Assembly (NCBI GenBank): GCA_021432635.1 | Contig: MU270144.1 | Span: 1 to 64,000, forward strand | Source: Thozetella sp. PMI_491 | Taxonomy: Eukaryota > Ascomycota > Sordariomycetes > Chaetosphaeriales > Chaetosphaeriaceae | DNA length: 64,000 bases | Direction of reading: 5' to 3' | Part shown: positions 46,475 to 60,163 of the stretch, in pieces | Numbering within the stretch: the stretch's first letter is position 1 | Layout of the letters: the number at the start of each line of letters is the position of its first letter | Position numbers and translations under genes: made by a program | Notes under the pieces: model-generated | Told to the model about the DNA's origin: nothing | Seen by the model: the letters and a program-made list of their open reading frames with translations, nothing else | The model's database searches: none

Positions 46475-47809
46475 CTATACCTTGCGCCCGTCCAGTCGCC
46501 GGCCTCCCTCATCCGATTTCTTCTCCTGTCCTTCGCCCTTAGGTTTGGGCTGATCCTCATCTTTCTTCACAGCACCGTCCCGGAGTGTTTGGCCTTGACC
46601 AGCAAAATGTGGCTGGCGCGCGTTGGCAACCTCTTTTTCTTTGTCCGCCGCTGTCTTGACTGCTTTGATCTCGTATCCAAAGAACAGCTTGTTGGGTGGC
46701 AGCCGGAGGGGCATGGGTCCGTTGGTCCGCCGCTTCGTGACACCGACGGGCTCCTTTGGGTTCGCTGATACACCTGCAACCGGGGTAGCCGGCTTGTTTG
46801 GAGTTGAAGCCTTGCTGCTCTTCTTCGCGGCAAGTCGGTTTCCTTCGCCTGAAAAGTTGCTAAATCCAGCAGCTGCGCTGCCCGGCGCGATGGCATCGTA
46901 GTTGATGGCCTGCGCCATGGTTCCCTGGCTATGCAGAAGACCGCCTGCAGGCAGGGCGGCGCCGCCGGGTCCTCGGGTACTACGGGGCGTACTTGTGCCA
47001 CTAGCGCTCTTAGTTGGCTCGACATAACCGACGGGTGGTGCGAAGTCAACGCTGACATCGGTCTCGATCATGCAAACGCCCATCTTCTCGCTCGTTGGCT
47101 TCACATCCAGGACGGCCATCTCGTATGTCTCATCATTGTACTCAAAGTTGAAGACGTCCCCCTTCGTCACAGCCGCAAAGTTGCGGAAAACTTTCTCCAA
47201 CACCGCGCGAGGGTCACTGATGTTGAGGAAGTTGGTAGACTGGGGCTGGAGCTTGACGAGCTTGGCGAGCTCGAGGGAGGTAGTCCGGATCTGGATCATA
47301 TCACCGACGTCCAGCTGGAGGGTTTGCATCATCTAGGATTGTAAGCATCTTTCCGTGGGCGCGCCGACCACAGGAGAAAGCCGGGCATACCCATTGTGGC
47401 AGGTAGGCTCTGCCCTCCTCCGCCACAAACTCGAGCACGCCTCCGTGCGTATGTGTCTCTTTCTCGCCGTTGATGATCTCCAGCATGATGGGCCACTGCA
47501 CGTGGAGTCTTGACACCTTCTCGAGGGCCGACGGCGGGAGGAAGATCTTTGAGCCGTAGTTGAGCTCGGGCCGTTCGGCGCCGGGAGCCATGACAATAGG
47601 ATAGCACCGGAAGATCTCGTCGAAGCGCTGCGGGGCGCCACGTCTCATGCCGCCGCGCGCCATGTCATAGAGGTGCTGTGGATTGTTGGGGTTAAAGCCC
47701 CCGCCGTATGGGTTGTACTGCGTGGTCGCGTGGTCAGGTTTCCAGCGCATGAGAGAGGAGGGCATAGGATGGCGGGGCAGGTCGACGACTAGTCGGCTGA
47801 GCTTACCAT
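46475..47809 (-). CDS. ufd1: ubiquitin fusion degradation protein 1
   Basis: Ufd1 pairs with Npl4 to recruit ubiquitinated substrates to Cdc48/p97, in ER-associated and nuclear protein turnover. Exons are 47717-47391 and 47332-46475, plus an inferred first exon that is only the ATG at 47809-47807 before GTAAGC. The joined protein (395 aa) reads MYNPYGGGF then RFDEIFRCYPIVMAPG, the family start. YLPQW joins MMQTLQLDVGDMI across a 58-nt intron, and the double-psi barrel continues to ISDPRAVLEKVFRNFAAVTK and CMIETDVSVDFAPP. The C-terminal half is disordered and Lys-rich with PLRLPPNKLFFGYEIK. An unspliced alternative start gives MPSSLMRWKPDHATTQ before YNPYGGG. Confidence 0.95.
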
Positions 47810-48375
47810 GATCGCGTCTTCGCGGTGCGGGAGGTCTGATTTTCACGTTAGGATGCGTGGTCTGGCTTCGGTACAGTGAGGAGGAAGGCGCGGGCGGACG
47901 AGGCAAGGCGAATGTCGATCAAGCGTTTGGTGCTTTCGGAAAGTGGCGTGAAGCTTCCAGTTGACCGACGAGGCAGCTTTAGAATGACGACACCTTGTCG
48001 GGCTTGCCACCTGGGACGAGCCGTCGGGACTTTGGCAAGTGGGGCTGGTGTGGCGGCTGGTGCGCTGTGGCGCTGTGTTGACATGCCCGCCACCCCCTGT
48101 CTGACTAAACAAAGAGCACCGTCCCCCTTACCGACGAGGTAGCAGATTAGCGAATGGCGACGAGCGCGTCGGAAGCAGCTACGAAATCTCTGTTTTTAAT
48201 TCGCGTAAGTGTGACTTATTAAGGGTAAGTTGTCGAGGAGGTTAGGAGGCTAGGTGAGCGTTGCTAGAAGCGCATGCTAACCATCTTCAAACTCGCTTCT
48301 CCTTTAGAGATCAGCCTAACCACTGCTGCCTCAACGTCTAGTTCACCTTCGGTTAAGTTTTAGGATATAAGTTTG

Positions 48376-48618
48376 AAAAAAAAAAAAAAAAAAATTGGCG
48401 GCCCGGAAGCAGCTTTAACGTCCGTGGACGGCCTCGATTTACCCTTCTGGCTTAGGGGAGGCCTTTTTGACGTCTGTATGTACCTAGGACGTAGCGATGG
48501 CCTTTTAGCGTCTTTACATGCCTAGGACGGATCACTTGGGGAGTCGAGCTAGTGACTTCGCTCAAAAGCAGTATTTAAACCTCGAGCTCCGTCACCACTC
48601 CAACTAGACCACAGTGAA
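48376..48618 (-). mobile_element. tRNA-derived SINE-like element
   Basis: On the minus strand a box A (TGGTCTAGTTGG, 48611-48600) and a box B (AGCTCGACTCC, 48550-48540) lie about 50 bp apart, close to the RNA polymerase III consensus. The flanks of this head can still form five base pairs of an acceptor stem (TCACT with AGTGA). Downstream is a non-tRNA body with two imperfect 38-bp units, ending in a T19 run that could act as terminator or tail. The order tRNA head, body, homopolymer end is that of a SINE. No second copy is in this window, so family status is unproven. A degenerate tRNA gene is the alternative. Confidence 0.55.
48460..48535 (-). repeat. two imperfect 38-bp units in the SINE-like body
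   Basis: On the plus strand both units start ggccttttt or ggcctttta, then carry gcgtc or acgtc and end with cctaggacg. They lie next to each other at 48460-48497 and 48499-48535. Confidence 0.65.
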
Positions 48619-50572
48619 TTTGTGAGGGATACGATGGAAAAATTTACTGATATAATTGATTGCCCCCAGAACCCCTACCATTGGCCAGGATTTCCCCCAC
48701 TCTATTCCATCTCACCTTGTTGAAGAAGATTCTAGGAACTTGGACTTGGTCATGAATGATGAAGAGCCTAGACACCGTGGTAATTTCTAGAAAAAGCCAC
48801 ACTGGAGACTTCCAGGTTCTGATAGCTGACAGACGGCCGCAAGGCTGTCCTTATTGTCTACCTCGTCCCCTACAAATCGGCCTGGGTCTCCTGCCTTTAA
48901 CTGCAGCCATTAGATGTGTTTTGGCCGCTGGCCCTGACTACGGATCAGACCACCTGTTGCGAACGTGGCGAGCAGATGGCCCCAGCTGCCTAGCAGCTGC
49001 CTAGCCATCTATCTCTACACGGCTACGTACACCAAGATCGTGGACAGCAAGGGAGCTATGAGCGCCAGGAGGCGCCAGCTCCTTGGATATACCCCTGATC
49101 CTTATCTTAGAGTTCTTAGTCCATTACTTGAGTATGGTCCACCAGTCCTGAACTGACCCATTGATCCTCGCCGTGACAAGATGTATCTCATAGATAAAGG
49201 GGGCGCTAGAAAGTACTGTACAATTTCCACGATCGTAAGCTTCGCAAAATTCCTTAACTCTTTGCGGCTTTAAGACCAGAAATCGCGTCTTCGAGATGCT
49301 CTAACCCCAACTACTCCAGTCTTGCTCGATTAACAGTTGAAATGCTTCTAATTTCCATCAATGAGATACGGTTGCAAATTACCTGAGGCCGGGGCCGAGG
49401 TATGGGATTCCGGCTCCCGTGAATCTCAGCTACAACGTTAAATATCGGAAATATACTTTAACGTATCGTTATTGATGAGGAGCGCTCAGTGTAACAAAGC
49501 CACCAAAACAAACGACCTTCGCTGTTCATAGCCTGATCGCTATAATCTAGGTACTAATGCGACTTCTGGTGACTACTAGCCTGAGGTAGGGCCTGGCAAG
49601 TAGCTTAGCCATAGTCGTTGACGGGCACGTAATCGAGATAACGGGAAGATCTAGGCCCTGATCGTGGGAAAAGAAAGAAGGGGGGAAGTCCCATGATACT
49701 CGCTTGACGTCAAAACACAACTTTCCATAAACTTGGGCTGAGGACTTCGGGAAAGAAAGAGGTTGCTTGTTCTTTCGAGATCGGGGCTCATGCAAACTGC
49801 CCTGGTCTTATACCCCCATTTGGCTCTCGTAGCTAGTTACAAAAATAGAATGACTTTTAGTAAGGGGGGAAGGCCCCCCCCCCTTTGCTGCCACTGGCTT
49901 CCCCACATCCTTACCCATGAAGAGAGCGGATTTTATCCCTGCTGCCGTATTTGAGCCTTAGATGGAGGTTACTGACAGTAAATGAGGTACTAGGTAACGA
50001 ACATCTGGGGTTGGCCCGGCTGTTTCGTGCCCCTGAAAAGGAATCTATGAATCTAAATGTCTAGAGTAGGCAACTAGCCAGTATGAAAAAGAGAGACAGA
50101 AGCAAACGAGATCCTATTGGTAGAAGTCTAGTGAACAACCATCCTGGTTCCTGCGCGAATGGAAGAAAAGAGCCCGAAAAACCTTGTTTGATGATTGTAC
50201 CGAGCGGACTTGGTACGAAGCTCTGCAGAACTCTAAGGAGCGACCTTCGACTTTGGTTGATGGTTTAGTAGCAGAGGGCCTTGTCTGCCTTGTCTGGTGA
50301 CACTCAGCAATGCAATCGGCTCTACCCCACCAAAGTACCTAGCTTCAGTGTTGGGGTTGGAGCTTGGACCACATTCCCCAGGTTTTGCGCCACATTGCTG
50401 CTCGCTAAACGAAGATTTGCGTCCATGCGGCTCAGCGCAAGTATGACCTGAGGTCAAAGCAAGCTTCGCGAGGTACTCTACCTTGTAAGACGTCTGGCCC
50501 TCGGCAAATCCTTATTCTTGCACCAAAAGATACGACGGTTTTTCTCTTTTCTTGGCAGGCAAACTTTTCCGA

Positions 50573-52015
50573 ATGTCGTCTCGCTATGCTGCCGCGCGGC
50601 CCAAGCGGGCGAGCGAGGCTTTCGCGAGAGCGCATCATGGCGAGGATTCGACCCCCGGGCCACAGTCGTCCAAGAAAGTCAAGTTCGATGTACGCAACCC
50701 CTCGGCTCTCGCACCGACCCAGGATGTAGACGATATAGACGACGAGGTCCTTGCTGCCGATGTCATCGGTGGGGCCGGCCGGGCGACAAAGCGTGGCGCC
50801 GTGAACATCGACGGATACGACTCCGACTCAGACAACGAGAACTTTAATGCGCGGGCGGAGGCGCGCGGCGCAAAAGGCGGGGGAGACGATGTCGACTTTT
50901 CTGAAGTAATGGATAACTACGACAAAAACAAGAACGGCAGCAAGCCCGGCGCCGAAGACGATGAGGAAGAGATGGACATGTTCGGCGGCGGCTCGGACGA
51001 CGACGAGGACGCCAGCAAGAAGAAAGCAAAAGGGCTCGGCAAGAAAGACAAGTCGGTGCGCTTCCTCGCGGATGACGACATCCAAGGCCAAGAAGAAATG
51101 TCGCGCAGTGGTGGCACCGTGCGCATCGACACTGATGCCCCTGACACTGAGGAAGAGGACTCGGAGGAGGAAGAATTGGCGCGGGAGGAGGAGGATATAG
51201 ACGAAGAGGTCGGAGCCGGTGGAAGCAAGAGACATGCGCCAAAGATTGACGCGTTCAACATGCGACAGGAGCAGGAGGAAGGTGCATTCGACGAGGCAGG
51301 CAACTACATCCGCAAGGCTGTCGACGCCGACGCCCTGCACGACCGCTGGCTCGAGGGAGTCAGCAAGAAGGAAATGCGGAAAGCGGCCGAGATGCAGGAG
51401 AAGCGCGACGCCATCACCCGCGAGAAGCAGAAGGAGGAGGACAAGATCTTGACCGCCGAACTCCTGAGGGATCTGATCCAGAACCTCGAGTTGGGCGAGA
51501 CGGCGCTCGAGGCACTCGCACGGCTGGGGAAAGGCGTGTCCAAACCGAAGAAGGCAAAGGTCGTGCCCAAGTGGAAGCAGAAGAAGAAGCAACAGGCAGA
51601 CGGGGACGGCGATGCGATGGACGTCGAGAAGGACAAGGAAGCTGAGGACCCGAAGCAGACTAAGCTCAAGGCAGCTATAAACAAGGTTACGGATGCGGCG
51701 GACAAGCTCCTCAAGCGGAACTATCCCGACATCTACGACACAGAGCGGGAGCTCTTGATGCGGGAGTACCGCAACGAGACGGGCGAGCAGTGGGTGGACC
51801 CGCCCAGAGTGGAGGAGGAAGAAGCGGACGACGAATCCAAGGCGGCGCGGATGTGGGAGTATCGGTGGACAGATGGCCGTGACGATGCTATACAGGGGCC
51901 ATTTGACGCGCCTACCATGGCGGCCTGGCAGAATGCAGGCTACTTCGGCGAAGGTGTCGAATTTCGGCCGGCTGGGAAAGAGGACGGGTGGACTAGGTTG
52001 CCCGACTTTGTATGA
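50573..52015 (+). CDS. lin1: Lin1/CD2BP2-like GYF-domain U5 snRNP protein
   Basis: Lin1 (CD2BP2 in animals) associates with the U5 snRNP and contacts proline-rich spliceosomal partners through its GYF domain. This single-exon gene encodes 480 aa. The N-terminus (SSKKVKFDVRNPS, RGAVNIDGYDSDSDNENFNA) has the conserved family start. Acidic low-complexity sequence follows to about residue 220, then AFNMRQEQEEGAFDEAGNYI and DALHDRWLEGVSKKEM, both family hallmarks. The GYF domain at about 415-475 reads WEYRWTD, IQGPFDAPTMAAWQNAGYF and EFRP. I chose the ATG at 50573 (MSSRYAAARPKRASE). The long open frame on the opposite strand is a shadow. Confidence 0.93.
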   Translation: MSSRYAAARPKRASEAFARAHHGEDSTPGPQSSKKVKFDVRNPSALAPTQDVDDIDDEVLAADVIGGAGRATKRGAVNIDGYDSDSDNENFNARAEARGAKGGGDDVDFSEVMDNYDKNKNGSKPGAEDDEEEMDMFGGGSDDDEDASKKKAKGLGKKDKSVRFLADDDIQGQEEMSRSGGTVRIDTDAPDTEEEDSEEEELAREEEDIDEEVGAGGSKRHAPKIDAFNMRQEQEEGAFDEAGNYIRKAVDADALHDRWLEGVSKKEMRKAAEMQEKRDAITREKQKEEDKILTAELLRDLIQNLELGETALEALARLGKGVSKPKKAKVVPKWKQKKKQQADGDGDAMDVEKDKEAEDPKQTKLKAAINKVTDAADKLLKRNYPDIYDTERELLMREYRNETGEQWVDPPRVEEEEADDESKAARMWEYRWTDGRDDAIQGPFDAPTMAAWQNAGYFGEGVEFRPAGKEDGWTRLPDFV

Positions 52016-52265
52016 CCACATCAGATTACGTATACCCGGGCCTCGACGCGAGCTCATGATGCAAAGAAAAAAAGGTATTCTTCCAAGGAGGGATCCCGGC
52101 TCGCAAGCATTAGTGGTTCGCTATTCGCATTGCGCCGCACTATGGTACAGATATGATACGGGAGGTAAATCTATCCCTCCCCCAATGGTCCGGCTCCAGC
52201 TCCGGATCTTTTTGAACCAACCCTAGCCCCCCTAACGCCATCACACCGCCCCTCATCCAAGTCCG

Positions 52266-53812
<1,547 letters not shown>

Positions 53813-55064
53813 TGTGACAGTTATCTCGGGGTCGTTTGGTGATGAAAGATAAAAGGCGGCTCCTGCCTGCAAGACGTCTCCCAGTCGTCTTGTTTTGCTC
53901 GCGAGGCTGACAAAAAATTCGGGGAAGCTTGGACCTCCCACTTCGCCTGGGCGCGCCGCTCACGCTAACTGTGATGGGCATAGGCGAAGAAGCTGCCGTT
54001 GGTGTGGGTCTCGACCTTGGGTGGGGGGAAACGGGGCGATAGGGAGGAGATGGTCTTGACAAACACGACACCACCCCGCGTGGTTCGCATCTTCTCTTTT
54101 GGCCAGAAGCTTGGGGTAGTACAGCCAGCTTATGCATGCCACCCCTGAATTTAGAGGTGATACAGGAGCAGTCGCGCAGCTAAGTTCAGCACCTCAAAGA
54201 GCTAACATGATGGGCATGGATGAAGCCCGTTGCATAAACGCTCGGCTCACTCCATCTTGCCTCCGGCACGGCACCCCGTTAGTAGTAACTCGCATTGTGC
54301 ATGCAAGTCAACAAAAGAAAGTAGGGCAGCTGCCATGTATCGTTTCTGGTTGTTTGTCACCCTTGATGGTGTCTATATTTGTGTGGCAAGTAGTACGGAA
54401 CCTTGCTTCTGGTTGCAGCAGAGCCTGTCGCGCTCATCCACTCAGAGGCCCAGCTGAACGCCCGGTGATAGATCGAAACAGCTAGGTACGGACTGGGGTG
54501 CGCCTGCCATATATTTAAAAAGTTCCAGGGTTTGCACACTTTCAAATCGGTTTGCTCACGTTAGAGCGTGCTCTGGTTTCCCACGCCACTCTCTTGCGAA
54601 AAAAACTCTTCATCCTCGATTTTTTTGCGTGGGTTAAACCAAGCGATTTGACCTTTGCGTGGGCATCCAGCCAGGATTGCTTGAGGGAAAACCCGTGATC
54701 GAATCGCGTCTCCGACCCAAAGGCCTGGTTCCTGGCCCCTACCACAGAGCCCGTGCGGCCTCCACATTCTGCGTCCAGTCTGCACCAGCTCTGCTCTCGC
54801 CTAATTATTTTGTTTGCGTGTGAGCCGCTGGGTTCGCGTTCGTTGCAAGATTCGACAGACCTGGTGGTTTCTTTACTTTGGACCTGCGATCGCGGGACCT
54901 AGTCCACCCCGCGCAACCCCTCCCCTCCCCCGCGCCTGCTCTTCGGCGCTCCGCCAGCTCGCGTGCTCATCTGCGCTTACCCGCCCACCTGATGGGCGAC
55001 AAAGGAGTCATACCAAACCCTGTTTTGGGAATCCGGCCTACTTGAGGGGCTCCCCATTAGCACC
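53813..55064. other. divergent intergenic region
   Basis: This holds promoters of rvb2 (minus) and the coiled-coil gene (plus). A CT-rich leader precedes 55065. No other gene is seen. Confidence 0.5.
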
Positions 55065-57303
55065 ATGTCAGCCTATACCGGCACCCACAGGCGAGATGAA
55101 GACCGTCGTGACCCGCTTCGACGCGATAGCCACGGCTATCCTTCGTCCAGATCGTCCGACTACGAGCGTGATAGAGATCGAGAGCGCGACCGAGAGCGCG
55201 ACCGAGACCGCAGCTACCGCGACACTGACCGTGACCGCGACCGAGACCGGGGTAGAGAGAGAGACCGGGAAGTCCGCGAACAAGAACGCTCGCCGAGAAG
55301 TCGCAACCATGCAGTATCTCCACGAGACAAGGACTCTGCCAAGCAGGGCACACGGCCACACGGGGGAGAATCCAGTACGACGCGAGATAAATGTAGGCGA
55401 TTGCATCATGCGCCACCCTGGCTTCGGCCGTCGCTAACTCTGAAATCATCTAGCGCCCCTGTCTCCAACCCGAACAGCTATCTTGAAGCCGATCCCTAGT
55501 ACACCTGATGCGAAGTCTATTGCCAAAATCCTGCGCCAGTATAGCAAACTGGTGGCCACTCAGGCGAGCCTCAACATTAATAAGGAGGCGCTTGACAAGA
55601 TTTTGAGACAAAGAAAGCTGGAGTACGAGAAATCTATGCCCAAACATGCGGAGTTTCCCTCTGTTCCCGAACTACAGAAGAGGTACCGCGATCGGGACCT
55701 TGCCGAACGCGATCTGCTGAGCGCGGAGCTGGACAAGAATCAAGAACGCATGCTTCAGGCAACCGAGAGTTTTGCGACCGAGCTGCTGGAAGCCTTGCCA
55801 AGCCTGAAGCTCCAATCTCAGAACCAGATTCAAACCAAAGATCTCGAGGCCAAGCTCTCCCAGATACGAGCAGAGTTCGAGAAAGCACACGATGAGAAGT
55901 TCGGAAAGCAGGAACTGCGTTTTGCGCAGCAACTCAAGGACCTGAAATCGGCTTTCACCGACCAGTTTGCTGCCCAACAGACCAAGCAGGAGGCGCAATA
56001 TGTCGAGTATCAAGCCAAGCTGGCAGAGGTGCAGAAAGAGCATGGTATCGCGGTCCTGGAGCTCAAGGGGCATTTGGCTCTGACGAGGCAGGATGCGGAC
56101 GCTGCGAAGGCGCGGGCAGACGAAGCGATCGCCAGGGTCGCTAGTCTAGCCAAAGAAAATAGCGACCTGAAGCAGGAACTCCTCGAACAAACAGAATCAG
56201 CTACGAACGCCGCGAAGGACGCTTTCGTAGATCTCCAAGAAGCCAGCAATAGCCACTATACCGCAGTCGAAGCACTCGTGGCGAAGGTCAGCGAGATCAC
56301 GGAGCGGCTGGAGGAGACAGAAAGATCGGGAGTCGCCATGGGGGCAGCCATTCAGCAACATGAGGACAAGCTTTCCGCCATTGATGTTGACGATATGGAT
56401 CGCATCAACGAGATTGCGATGGAGTGGGGCGCATTGCTTGAGGGAATCAAGTCTGTCAAAGCCGACATGGGCAAGCTGCAGCCCCTACCTCAACGCGTGG
56501 AGAGAATACAGGAAACCCTGAAGACATTATCTCAGCAAGCGAAGCCACAAACCACTGCTGTCCAAGTACAAGGTTCTCCAGCCTCCTCTGCCGTGCTCGA
56601 TGGAAAGGCGGAGGAGATAGGCAAAAAACTGAAGGAGTTAGACGTGAAGGTGTCAGAGGTTGACAGTAGAGCGAAACGTAACTTCAACAAGATTGCCGAG
56701 AGGTTCGGAGAGCTCATCGACAAAGAGCGCAAAGACCGGGAGACGCAGTTACATGCCCAGAAAACTGTGCTGGACGAGCTCAAGCTGCGTTCCCAAGGCG
56801 CCGAGGATCGCGCGCACAGTTCAGCTCCGTTGAGCGAAGAGTATCAGAAGAAAATCGAGAAACACGATCAAGAAGTGGCGAACCTCGGTAATGAAGTCTC
56901 GCACTTTGCAAAGCAGCTTGTTGAGAGTGACAAATGGGCCAAGGAGACCTTCGACAGGCTAGGGAAACATTGCGAATCCCTTAGCTTCCAAATCAATACG
57001 ATGGACTCTCAGTTCAACAACTTATCGACCAAAGGCATGGCTGAACATATCATAGGCCATTTGGAACACTTTTATCCAAATACGGCGGCCGTCAACGCCA
57101 ACATTAACCTGGTCAACACGACTCAACGGCGGCTTGCGGAGACGGTCAACCGTCTCGATGCGGAGGTAAAACGCCTCCGAGAGAGCTTCTCGGGGAGAGA
57201 CGAGGCGGCCCTTGGGGGAAAGAAGCGAAAGTTGGAGTTGAACGGGGAGAATGGCAATGCGAGTCCGCGTGTTAACGGTACGAGGACTAACGGGAGCGGT
57301 TAG
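55065..57303 (+). CDS. coiled-coil protein with Arg-Asp/Glu-rich N-terminus
   Basis: Exons 55065-55392 and 55454-57303 join in phase to 725 aa; the 61-nt intron has a GCTAAC branch and a TCTAG acceptor. Residues about 33-72 alternate Arg with Asp or Glu (DYERDRDRERDRERDRDR), as in RD-rich splicing-associated proteins. Residues about 140-690 are almost wholly helical with heptads (LLSAELDKNQERMLQATESF, QIRAEFEKAHDEKFGKQELR), so a long coiled coil is likely. The C-terminus has a basic patch, GGKKRKLELNGENG, suggesting a nuclear site. The ATG has good context (caccATGT). No named family is recognised; a structural or RNA-processing role is inference. Confidence 0.8.
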
Positions 57304-60131
57304 GCCTATTCACCTGAACTGAGCTACATGTCTCCGTACCTGATCACTCAGCTGGGTTAACAGCGAGGAGACCTATAGGCGAGACCCTAGCTTCCCGTCC
57401 ATCTAGATCCTTCTCTGCAACAGGGGCGCGCTGAGGCGTCTTTTTTTTTCTGTCTTGATTGGGCTGGGTTTCACTGGGCTGGTGTTTTATCGTCTGTCAG
57501 AGATACCATGATGGAAAGAAGTGCTCTTACAAGATGGGAGTGAAACAGCAAAACGAAGCAGGCCGGGCGTGCGGCGAACGGCAGGCGAAACGAGGCGGCG
57601 GCAGATACGGTGAACACGGCCGTTCCTATGTTGGGATTGTTTAGTGGGACCGCATCAGTTTGCTCCGCGTGGTTTACTCGGATAAGAGGCGTTCCTGGGC
57701 CATGGGCAGAGCATATTTAGATACCCCGTCCTGTCGAACTAACAGGTAGAATTATTGTTTTAACAAAGCAAGCTGTGCATTTAGCCCTATGCCTGCGAGG
57801 ATTCAGTTCAACAAAGGGGCGCCGTCTGTCAAGTGGTGGTAGGGAATAGGTATACATGACAATGATAACCATAACTAACACTATTTTCGATTCATCTACA
57901 GACTAGGAGCGTGCCGTTGTACAAGCAGCCGACGATGACGGACGGGAGTGTAGTGTCTTCGATCTCAATGTCCTCTACCTGGCCCTCGGTGCTGGATTGC
58001 TCAAAATGCCAACATGCCGCCACCCAGAGCTTCCATGGCGTAGCAAATGAGACACGGATCCGGGCGAGCAAGCTCAACTGAGGGAAGTTCCCTATCTGGA
58101 GCCTTGGGCTCGGCAATCTTCCCAGTGGGGCCCGGATTCCACCATTCCAGCGCCCACGCGCCAGCGCCGTGTAAGCGCCTTGCCCAATTCCCAATGGGGG
58201 TTCCAAAGGCCCCATATATGATAGGGCCGTTTCACGGGGGGCAAGGCGTGCTACGGAGTACCTGGCGAACAAAAAAGGTGTTTCGATTCTGGGGTGGCGG
58301 ACAAATCTGGCCTGAGGGTCACCTCCCCCTAGACAAGGTTCGACCGGCTGTTCCTGGCGCTGGGCTACAGAGGGTGAGTGTCGCAAGGGACGCCGGGACC
58401 TCAGACCCAGCGAAGCGATCCGCATCATCTCATTGGCAGCACGGCCTCTCCCAGGGCACCCCAAAATCTGTAGCTCGCTCATTGGGGTCGACAAGTCGCA
58501 CACGCACCAATACGCGGTTGGTTGAAGGGAGGGAAGGGGAGGGGTCTTCCCCCCAGTCACGACGAGACCTGAGGACCAGTAAGGTCCCTTCGGAAGACCG
58601 CCCCTCTCCCCTCCTCCCTCCTGCCTCCAAACTTCGCTGGCTCTCTGCCGTCTCTCGTCTCATTCCCTCTTATCGAGGGGAGCGAGTGGGCAGACTAGTG
58701 CTGCACCTCTCCGATTTGACCCCCCCCTTGGCTCTAATGTGCGGTAGGGCAATGCAATTGGGACGGGATGCTTGCCGATACTAGGCGGTCAACACCGTGC
58801 AGGGCGGATCTATAAAGGGAAATAAGGTATGCGCAGGCATCCGGGAGGAGTGGGCTGGGCCACACAGTAGGTGAGCGATAAACAAGAGAGCGAGCGTGGC
58901 AGCAGAAGGGATGGCGACCGAGCTGAGAGCTAGGTACAGGCGAGCAGAGAGCACTCCCGGCACTAGGCCTAGCGGGCCAGGCACTGCGTACATAGCAAGA
59001 AGCTCTGACGAGCAGGAACGACCCCTGCTATCTCCACTTTAGGAATTGTGACTTGGCTTGCTTGCGCCCGTGGACCACTCAAGATCGGCCAATAGCGCGC
59101 GCCCCGGCACCAGGCCTTCCACACCCGCCTCGGCCAGCAGCACTTCACCTTTCTTTGCACTGCACAGCAAACGGACGCTTGCCGGTGCGTGCTCTCGCCC
59201 GCCCACCATCGTTCTCAGCCGACCACTGGGGCCTGACTGCGAACTGCGTCTACTCTCCCGGGTCGCTTGACTCTAAGCCGCCTCGGAACGTGCCTTTTTT
59301 TTTTCTTCTCTTCTCCCCGAAGTCCCGGCAGCCCACATCGCTCCTAGGTCCGCACCCTCGTCCGCCGCCGACACGAACACGACTGCGCATCTCCCCCGAT
59401 AACCGTCGACATCGACCGCGACTCTGCATCCGCGTCAGCCATCGCCCGCCCCCCGGCTGAAGCGTCGCATGACGCTCCCATCCCGCCTTGCCGTTAGGGA
59501 GATGCGCTGTTGTCGACCGCCGCAAGGACAAGGGTCGCTGCTGTACGGACATCGAGCATAGGCGGAATCCGGTCACGAAAAGCATTGCGAGATCGCCTCG
59601 CCGAGCAGCTCGGGCTGCGACATTGGGGAGGGGGACGAGGAAGCCGGGAGCTTGCGATTGCGATTCTTCGCACTGGTATGCCGTTGTTCCTATTGTCTTT
59701 TATTTTGGTTCCGAACTTAAGCTTATTGTGCCGTTGTTTTCCCTTGCCCATCGCCAATCTGCTGTCTGCCTCAATTGCCCCGCAAAAACTTGGTGCTTCG
59801 GTATCCCATGCTTACTACTCGCGACAGCGCCCTCACCAGCGACAAGAGGGACATATCGCGCTGCGAACGGCGACGACGCGACACTTCGGATCCCAACTGC
59901 ATCTTAAACGAGCGAGCACTCTCCTCCGCTGGCTGCATTTTCCAATCCCCCAACCCGACGCCTTTTTTCGGCCCCTGGCGCAAACAAAGGCGACTCGGAC
60001 ATCGGCCAACAACCACGCCATCCTACCGCCATTCCTACCTTGGCCGCCAACCCCATCATCTCCTTTCAGATCTCGAGACTGCCGCGGCCGGGCCCTCTTT
60101 CGCGAACATCCGATGATTTAGATGCTCGTGA
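57304..60131. other. 2.8-kb intergenic region with long GC-rich open frames
   Basis: Several open frames occur (for example minus 57892-58560 and plus 59510-60121), but they overlap in opposite or shifted frames, lack domains and are Pro/Arg-rich, as expected of GC-rich leader DNA. A CT-rich stretch at 59270-59320 and the last 600 bp are probably promoter and 5' leader of the gene at 60132. Confidence 0.5.
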
Positions 60132-60163
60132 ATGATGGACATCGCCGCGGTCAATGCCGATAA
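60122..60163 (+). promoter_or_regulatory. possible overlapping uORF
   Basis: An ATG at 60122 opens a 13-codon frame that ends at a TAA at 60161-60163, overlapping the main ATGs at 60132 and 60135 in another frame. The context of this ATG is weak (tttagATGC), so leaky scanning is likely. Confidence 0.35.

Larger units (their letters stand above)
47810..50572. other. 2.7-kb intergenic region with a SINE-like relic
   Basis: This holds the ufd1 promoter (left) and lin1 promoter (right). Between them is the tRNA-derived element at 48376-48618. The rest, including 48620-50500, shows no gene, tRNA or terminal repeat. Confidence 0.55.

Noticed and set aside
50828-52057. 409-aa open frame on the minus strand
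   Set aside because: It is antisense to lin1. Its Leu-rich composition follows from the acidic codons of the sense gene and it has no domain.
57892-58560. 222-aa open frame on the minus strand
   Set aside because: It overlaps a plus-strand open frame of 245 aa, and neither shows a domain, introns or conserved-looking motifs.
59488-60121. Pro/Arg-rich plus-strand open frames before the 743-aa gene
   Set aside because: Two frames overlap out of phase in CT-rich leader DNA; they look like 5' leader rather than genes.
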